A stretch of 64,000 nt of DNA, from positions 14,697,813 to 14,761,812 of the forward strand of contig JAVDOI010000003.1 in the NCBI GenBank assembly GCA_032191485.1. The letters are read 5' to 3'. The translations under genes and the position numbers were made by a program. The DNA is from Leptoclinus maculatus (Eukaryota > Chordata > Actinopteri > Perciformes > Stichaeidae). The notes beneath the pieces are model-generated. The model worked only from the letters and a program-made list of their open reading frames with translations, was not told where the DNA came from and did no database searches. Shown here one piece after another: positions 57,896-64,000 of the stretch (position 1 is its first letter; each line of letters begins with the position of its first letter).

Positions 57896-60674
57896 AACGG
57901 TTACATGCGAGTCCATATATACCCTGTGTGTACTCAGTGTGGTGTGAGTCATTAGTGTTGAAAAAGCTAAAGGTAAAATCACACATAGGCTATACAGCAG
58001 GAAAGAGGAAAACATTGAGTGTGTATGTGTGTGTTTATGTGTGTTCTTTGGTCTGATTGTGGACTATAGCAAATGTGATTTGTTACTCCTCTCGCATTAC
58101 ATAAAACTGCATTTGACTGTTAAATTGTGGGTCGTAGTAGCTGGCATTGTAATATCGTTGGTTTAGAGGTGTTTGTTTAGGTTTATACTTGTGTTTGTAT
58201 TTCTAAAGGCTAGCTGTGTTATAATTCATACATTTCTCCCTCCTCATCCTCCAGATCTAACTACGTGGGTGAGGGAGCTGTGGGTGGAGGTCAACTATCC
58301 TTTAATGCTCCATATCATTCTACAACTGTGCATTTGAGGCCACAGACACTTCAAATCCACCAACTATTTGATCAATTCTCTTCCACATGTTCCATTTCAG
58401 TCGGGAATATGTTAATATTACTGAAGCTAACCAATCTTGGTTGCTAACCATTTTTAGCTACAAAAGCATGTCTCATAGCTCATGCAAGACTCCGGCAGTA
58501 CAACAGCTGTTTGACAATGGTGCTATTTCAATTGATGATGCCATAATGACTTGACCTGGATTCAGCTTTCTGTTCCCACAAGTGCAGGTTTCTGTATTTA
58601 GATGAGCTGGCAGATGAGCTGCCGTCAATTATTCCAGCCTTGTGAGAACAGGCTTCCTATTGGTGCCACTCACACTATGAGTCATTCAGTCACTATGCTC
58701 AAACACACTTCCATTAGTTCTGCTGAAAATGTATCATAGAAGACCAAAAAGGAATGCAGGAGTCACATATAATAGCATGTAGACAGTGAGGCATGCATCT
58801 TCGAAGATTTTCACCCTCAGGAAGGAGATATGCATTAAAAGGGCTGTACGTTATGGGCACGCAGGAAGCAGGCATGAACCAACAATAACAAAACATACCA
58901 CAATTACTATCAGTCATCAGTGTGATCTTGACTTCATAGTGCATCTAGGCACATGGTTGCTCTGAGAACACATATCAGTTTCTAAAATGTCCCTTTCAGC
59001 GTATTCTAGATTTGTGCAAGTTCTCTCCTAGAATAAGAATCATGAAGACATGACACCACACTGGGATTTGTCAGTTTTTGTTGTAGAATTTCTGTACATG
59101 CATGGCATGGCAGCAGTCCTGTTTCTGACTCCCCGGCTGGTTTTCTGTCCCATCTAAGAATCAATTACAGGGTGCCGTAATTTCAGAGTGGCCCTTAGTT
59201 GAATATTTATGCCACATTATGAGGTATTGAAATTATTATTTAGGGTGGAACAATAGGAAATTATAAACTTCAATTTATGTTTTAATTTTCCGGCTGTAGG
59301 GGCCAGGGCTGTTAAATTAAGGTAAAGGAAGCACACCATGAACCAATTCATTAAGTAGCAGCTCAAATCACCGTGAACAAGACAGAAGACTTTGTGGATT
59401 GCAATGTCCCGCTTATTAATCTCTCCCATGAATAGTTTGCCTCTCCATAAAATGTATCTTTAGGATGCACACACTGTACATAAGGCCAGCCTGCAGCTGC
59501 ATTCTGTGCAGCTGCAGACATCGCAGTTTGGACTCTGTAACAACTTGGCAAGATAATTCACCACCTTTGAGAAACAATGACGTCCTTGGTCAAACATGCA
59601 AACAGGTCAGCCAGACAGAAAAGTTATTCAGTTCCTAATTTGAGCCATTTTGTGAAGAGGATTTAGTATTATGGTCATGATGTTAAGAAACTGATGTGTC
59701 GTCTAAACCTTCTTTGGGGGTTGTGGAGTTGGCCATATCCTCAACAATGCCGACCTCACTGCAGGTTGCTGCTAACTGATGAGGTGTATCAGATTGTTAC
59801 AACGGAAAACAATTTTTGTATTGATTATCCTGGCTAAATAAAATGCAATTACAAAAAAATAAACTTGAGCTCTTAAAATATCACTAAGCCCCTTTCTACA
59901 TTCAGTGTTAGCTCTTCTAGAAGTTGTTAACACATGTTGACGTCTCCTCATTAACTAAATTAACACAATATATCAGCAAAATAAGTACTGGACTTTATTG
60001 TGTTATCCTTGACAAACAAGCTTAGATGTAAATGTTGCTATTCATTAAGCTAAACCAAAAAAAAAAAGCAGCCTCTGTGGCTGTTTCACGATTTAATTTA
60101 TTAGTTTGCAGAGATGCTACACCTCCTGCACACAGATTCAAATTTCCCTTTCAGGGACGCTTTTACGGTACAACCTCTCAAACATTTCAGAAATTGTCAT
60201 GAGCGTGCTGCACACAGCACATACTAATACTTTTTTTTCCCATACCAATCCAACTCAGTTTCCAACTGTGCCACAGGTGCAAAGCACACCCCTGCCCACA
60301 ACATTTCTAAAAAAAAAATCAGTGACAATGCTGTGTGCACTCACTGTGGATACGATAAAGAAAGAAAAAAAGGAGGGGGAAAAAGGAACGAAAGAACCGA
60401 ATATTTTGACTTTCTTGGAGGTCACAATAAGAGGAGCAAGACTGGAATAGGAAAGCGATAAGTGAGGGGAAGAGGAGTGAGTCACTCTCGCTATCTCCCC
60501 TGACAGCTGTTTCCATCTAACAAGCATGCAAATATGCTCAATTCAAAGCAGTAGTAGTGGAGTGCAATGTGTCAATTGAAATGATACCTAACACAAGCTG
60601 GATGAGACAATTTTGGGGCTTCAAAGGCAGTTCAGCACCAGGACACAGAGAGTTATACATTGTATGTGAACCTA

Positions 60675-60675
<1 letters not shown>

Positions 60676-60711
<36 letters not shown>
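60676..60711. repeat. (CA)n microsatellite
   Basis: An uninterrupted CA array of about 36 bases. Confidence 0.95.
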
Positions 60712-60712
<1 letters not shown>

Positions 60713-60829
60713 CACTGAGATGAAAATAATTGTACTCACAGTCGTGCCAGCGGTCCCAAATGGTGTGTTGAGGATTAAAAGCAGGAGGGTGTTAATAGAG
60801 TAACAAACATTAGCCAGAGTAATTGAAAC

Positions 60830-61680
60830 AGTGACCCTGTAGCCAGTGTTCCTGTTGAGATTGCGCTTCTATCAACTAACGCCGAAGAAAAACCCCGGTA
60901 TACGATCCTGTTGGAAATTTAAATTTCACACGGTGGATTTATTTTTTGTATGCAATATTATCGAAACTATCTGGCATTCTTTCACGCTATTTGACGTCAT
61001 CTTGGATTTCTACAATCGACGATGATGATTTCGCTCAACAGCTAACACGAATGTCTGTAGCATGCAGGTCAGGGAGGACTTCCCAGAGCACATATGTTTT
61101 AAATGTGTGCAAAAAGTTTTGAACATGAGCAGACATCTTGCTGAAACACATAAACTATTCAAGTCCAGAGGTCTATAAATGGATCAAAATGAATTAATGT
61201 ATCATTGAGGTGAATAGGTGTCACATGCATATTTAAAGAGGTTGCGTCCCCAAAGACGAGACACAAAAGAGGAGGGAAGAGTAAATCATGCCTAACATGA
61301 AATGAGTGTTGACCTACAGGAGAATAAATATTTGAAAGCAGCACAAAATGCCTGAGAGCCATACTGCATTATATTCAATTATATTTTGAATTGTCGCCTG
61401 GCGCTTGAATTTTGCGTTTTTGCTTTACATAAATAAAGACATTTCCACTATAAATTGATACGGAAGAAAAATGCAGTAAATTAAGTGTTTGATGTTCAGA
61501 AATGTTCTGGGGGAGGACCCCCCAGCTCCCTGCATAATAATGTGTTAACACCAATGTTGAAAAACAAACCTACGCCCTTGGACCACAATGACGAAGGTGT
61601 AGAGGATGTTGAGGAAGCTGAAGAAGAGACTGGAACCTGCTCCAGTTTTAAAGGTGAACCAGCTAAAATAAACTCAGATT
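60830..61680 (+). mobile_element. Probable degraded transposon remnant
   Basis: This block holds a micro-ORF with a zinc-finger-like motif (61062-61178). Near 61.50-61.54 kb is the phrase TTCTGGGGGAGGACCCCCCA, then GCTCCCTGCAT, which I associate with repeated teleost transposon sequences. The boundaries are not visible: no inverted termini or target duplications were found. The assignment rests on motif resemblance only. Confidence 0.35.
61062..61178 (+). pseudogene. Micro-ORF with C-x2-C-x9-H-x4-H zinc-finger-like motif, probable transposon fragment
   Basis: The frame from ATG 61062 to TAA 61176-61178 encodes 38 residues including HICFKCVQKVLNMSRHLAET, followed by HK. The two Cys codons are at 61095 and 61104 and the two His codons at 61134 and 61149, giving spacing C-x2-C-x9-H-x4-H. 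That is three residues shorter than a classical C2H2 finger but resembles zinc knuckles in some transposon-encoded proteins. A TGA lies in frame at 61026-61028. There are no recognisable splice sites, so it is more likely a remnant than a gene. Confidence 0.35.
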
Positions 61681-61694
61681 AGGACTCCGCTCAC

Positions 61695-61722
61695 TGTGTG
61701 TGTGTGTGTGTGTGTGTGTGTG
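61695..61722. repeat. (TG)n microsatellite
   Basis: An uninterrupted TG/GT array of about 28 bases. Confidence 0.95.
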
Positions 61723-63397
61723 CACTCCAGCACGGGACCCTCTGCCATTGTGATGGAAGTAGGCCAGAACAGGAGGAGGGAAACGGGAGAAAAAAAAGAG
61801 TGTTCAGTTGTGAGAGAGTTTTCTTCATCTCAGTGTAATGTGTGCTTGTCTGGACATGCGTTGGCCTATGTGCCGTTAAGCATGCACAGATGCTCTGACA
61901 AGGTAATATATAAGTGTTTCCAATGACCGAGCAATGGTCACAGCTCGCCAGCTATCGGTGTGATTGCGTCTGTTTCTTGTCTGTTCAGGAGCCACGGCCT
62001 CTGCTCTTAGCTCCCAGTGATTACAGCTCCAGCAGCCGAGCTTGACAACACACAGGCAGAGTGTAATCAAGTCAGAGAGAGGGAGGTGTAATCAGCATTT
62101 CCCCTCCAATCAGCCCCAAAATCACTGTCTCTAATCTGCAGCCAGCCATTGATGGGTTTGATTGATAGGATGGATTTGCTATCTGGCTGTGGGGGTCTGC
62201 AGGGAGCAGAACAACAAGCAAGAGCAAGAGACACAGTCAGCTTATCAGCTATCGCTACATTTGTTACCGCTCCCCTCGTTGAGCGAGCCGGGGCTTTTTC
62301 CTCACGGGTTACAACCGCAGCTCTCCTCTCATTTATCATACAGAAGAATTAAATGTGGACACTTCAAAGTACTTCCACACACAAGGGTCCCCGGGGCCAT
62401 GTGCTTTCTCCCTGTTTAAAATGGAAAGGGCCAATCCATCACTGCTTGTTTGTGACTGAAACCACAGAGAGTATTTGTGTGTGTTTGAGCGAGCGACGTA
62501 TACACGTGTCTATGCATGCATTAATTACTCAAACGTGCGTTTGTATGCGTGTGATTTGTACTTGTCAGATGCACGGTGAACATCAGGGGACAGAATAATG
62601 CTTTTTCAGCAAGCAAATAGCATGACTGTGACATCTACTGCCTGCACATTTTTGATAAATCGTGCTCCTCTGCCTCACACTGTACGAAAAACATCCTCAG
62701 AAATGTTCAAACAAATACGCTCATTTTCAATGAGCATGTGATGAATGAGCTCCACCGATTTTGTGCATGAAGCCAAAACAATAGAGACCAAGACAAATGC
62801 TCAGACTGTTTAAGATAAAAAAGGCGGCTTTACCAGGCTGTGTGACCTTCTGTGCGAGAGTTTGAAGAAACGGGATCGAGAAATTCAAGAAAATAAGGAT
62901 GACGTTTAATTCAGCAGATCTCCGGCAATTTACTTGAATGTGGCGTTGTCTCTCTGTTTTCTAAGTTGATTATCCGTCTCTTAAAATTGGGTACAGGAAC
63001 CAACAATAAATATGTACATTTCCATGACAACTAGCCAAACGCCATCCGCTGAGGAGAATAGTGAAGAGCTATTAAATGGGCCTCGAGGTGAGACTCTTAA
63101 TCAACACATTATCGCTTGCATTTATATGCTGCCTGCCTCAATTAAAGCTCACAATTCCTGATCAACCAAGGTGGCCAGCTAGAATGTAAGTGCCAGTCAT
63201 ACCAGTGGGGGGGACAACTCCATGACAAACAACAACTAAATCACAGCGAGAGCAGTTCAACGTTTTAAATTCAACAAGTGAAGCAGAGTTTGAGCTTGTG
63301 TGTCAAGTGTGCTGAGCCAGTAATGCCCACCCTGAGCTGGAGAGAAGCACAGAGAATCTGCAGCATCAGCAGCAGTAGGCAGTGTGCTTTTAGGGCC

Positions 63398-63400
<3 letters not shown>

Positions 63401-63433
<33 letters not shown>
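63401..63433. repeat. (CAG)n trinucleotide repeat, 11 units
   Basis: Eleven CAG units followed by CGGCAG, with looser CAGCATCAGCAGCAG about 40 bases before it. A poly-Gln frame (plus) and poly-Cys frame (minus) exist, but there is no surrounding recognisable coding sequence, so it is treated as an intronic microsatellite. Confidence 0.92.
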
Positions 63434-63435
<2 letters not shown>

Positions 63436-64000
63436 GCAGAGAGTGTCTGTCAAGGCTCTGTCCAGCTCCTAATGGGATGTTCTTGTTGTTGCCAGCGGAT
63501 AACTCTCATCCTGTGTTCTGGACTACAGATCAAAGAAGGCCTGGACTCCACAGAGCTACACAGGGCTGCACGGATGGAGAGGACATAGGCAGACAGTGGA
63601 GTAGGAAGGGTGAGTAAAGGGTAAAATAAGAAAGCATGCAAACAAACCGGTAAGAAAGGATAAAAAGAAACCAACCTATCCTTTTCAATAAGCATGCATT
63701 GTGTCCCTCTGTTCACCCTCACAGGCAGATTAAAGCCCATTCTTCTATTTTCTGCTTCTATTAAGGTAGGTGAGGGAAAAGGGAGGTGAAAAGAGGGGAG
63801 TAAAAAAAAAGATGAAAGCCAGCTATAAAAGTCAAGTGGGACCGTGGTGTTTCCTTTAAACCTAATCTGGGGAAGCTAGGCGATAGATGTGACTGTGAGC
63901 AGCAGCACAACGACTGTGCAAGATGGTGTCACTTAGTGATGGTGTTTCTCCAGAAGGATGAACAGTCCTAGAAGAGACAAGACAGAGAGGAAGCATTGCT

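Larger units (their letters stand above)
55251..64000 (-). other. Presumed upstream PACRG intron sequence
   Basis: This lies 5' of the recognised PACRG exons. I looked on the minus strand for the preceding exon (family segment around FRKFYERGDFPIALEHD and ending KIAWK) and did not find it. The stretch therefore probably belongs to one large intron continuing past the window. It contains (CA)n and (TG)n arrays, a 20-base C run near 56.43 kb, a transposon-like remnant at 60.8-61.7 kb and a CAG run near 63.4 kb. The intron assignment is inferred from gene order. Confidence 0.6.

Noticed and set aside
57464..58015. A 183-codon minus-strand open frame
   Set aside because: It spans a (TG)n array producing Thr-His repeats, and no domain is recognisable on either side.
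61485..61682. An acidic 65-codon frame (DEGVEDVEEAEEETG) as a possible gene
   Set aside because: It overlaps the transposon-like phrase GGGGGAGGACCCCCC and has no upstream exon; better explained as part of the repeat remnant.

Overview
The window looks like vertebrate, and specifically teleost fish (probably percomorph), nuclear DNA. It is almost entirely non-coding and AT-leaning, is packed with long (CA)n, (TG)n and (GA)n microsatellites and G/C homopolymers, and carries several dispersed repeats that I recognise from memory as families common in percomorph genomes. There is no prokaryotic gene organisation. Nearly all long open frames are translations of microsatellites or chance frames.

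The only gene I can support is on the minus strand: two consecutive internal exons of PACRG (parkin co-regulated gene, an axonemal microtubule inner-junction protein). The first (55079-55250) is an intact 172-base exon with clean AG/GTAAGT splice sites. The next (49895-50039) also has good splice sites and continues the protein in the right phase. However, it is 145 bases instead of the expected 150 and appears to have lost 5 bases, which shifts the frame and creates an immediate TGA. Transcription runs toward low coordinates. So 55251-64000 should be upstream intron, 50040-55078 is the intron between the two exons, and 1-49894 is a downstream intron and/or the 3' flank. I could not find the terminal PACRG exon or any further upstream exon by eye. 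In human the gene lies head-to-head with PRKN, with QKI beyond its 3' end; no exon of either was seen here.

Region by region: 1-7 kb is intron/intergenic DNA with a 123-base (GA)n tract and C/G homopolymers. 7.1-7.8 kb is a dispersed repeat. 8-17 kb has two long (CA)n arrays and a repeat at 9.6-9.8 kb. 17.5-19.1 kb is a nested insertion: a (TA)n tract interrupted by a hAT-like element with 17-bp terminal inverted repeats, itself interrupted by a 607-bp solo LTR with a perfect 5-bp target duplication. 20.13-20.45 kb is a MITE-like element with a 10-bp internal tandem array. 21-36 kb is mostly anonymous with large (CA)n/(GA)n arrays. 34-44 kb holds several teleost dispersed repeats, including a tRNA-like SINE and an AT-rich MITE. 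43-45 kb and 52.8-53.1 kb contain non-repetitive stretches that look like conserved non-coding DNA. 60.8-61.7 kb carries a probable transposon remnant with a zinc-finger-like micro-ORF.

I see no self-contained novel gene system. The most notable observations are the frame-disrupted PACRG exon and the three-level nested insertion at 17.5-19.1 kb.
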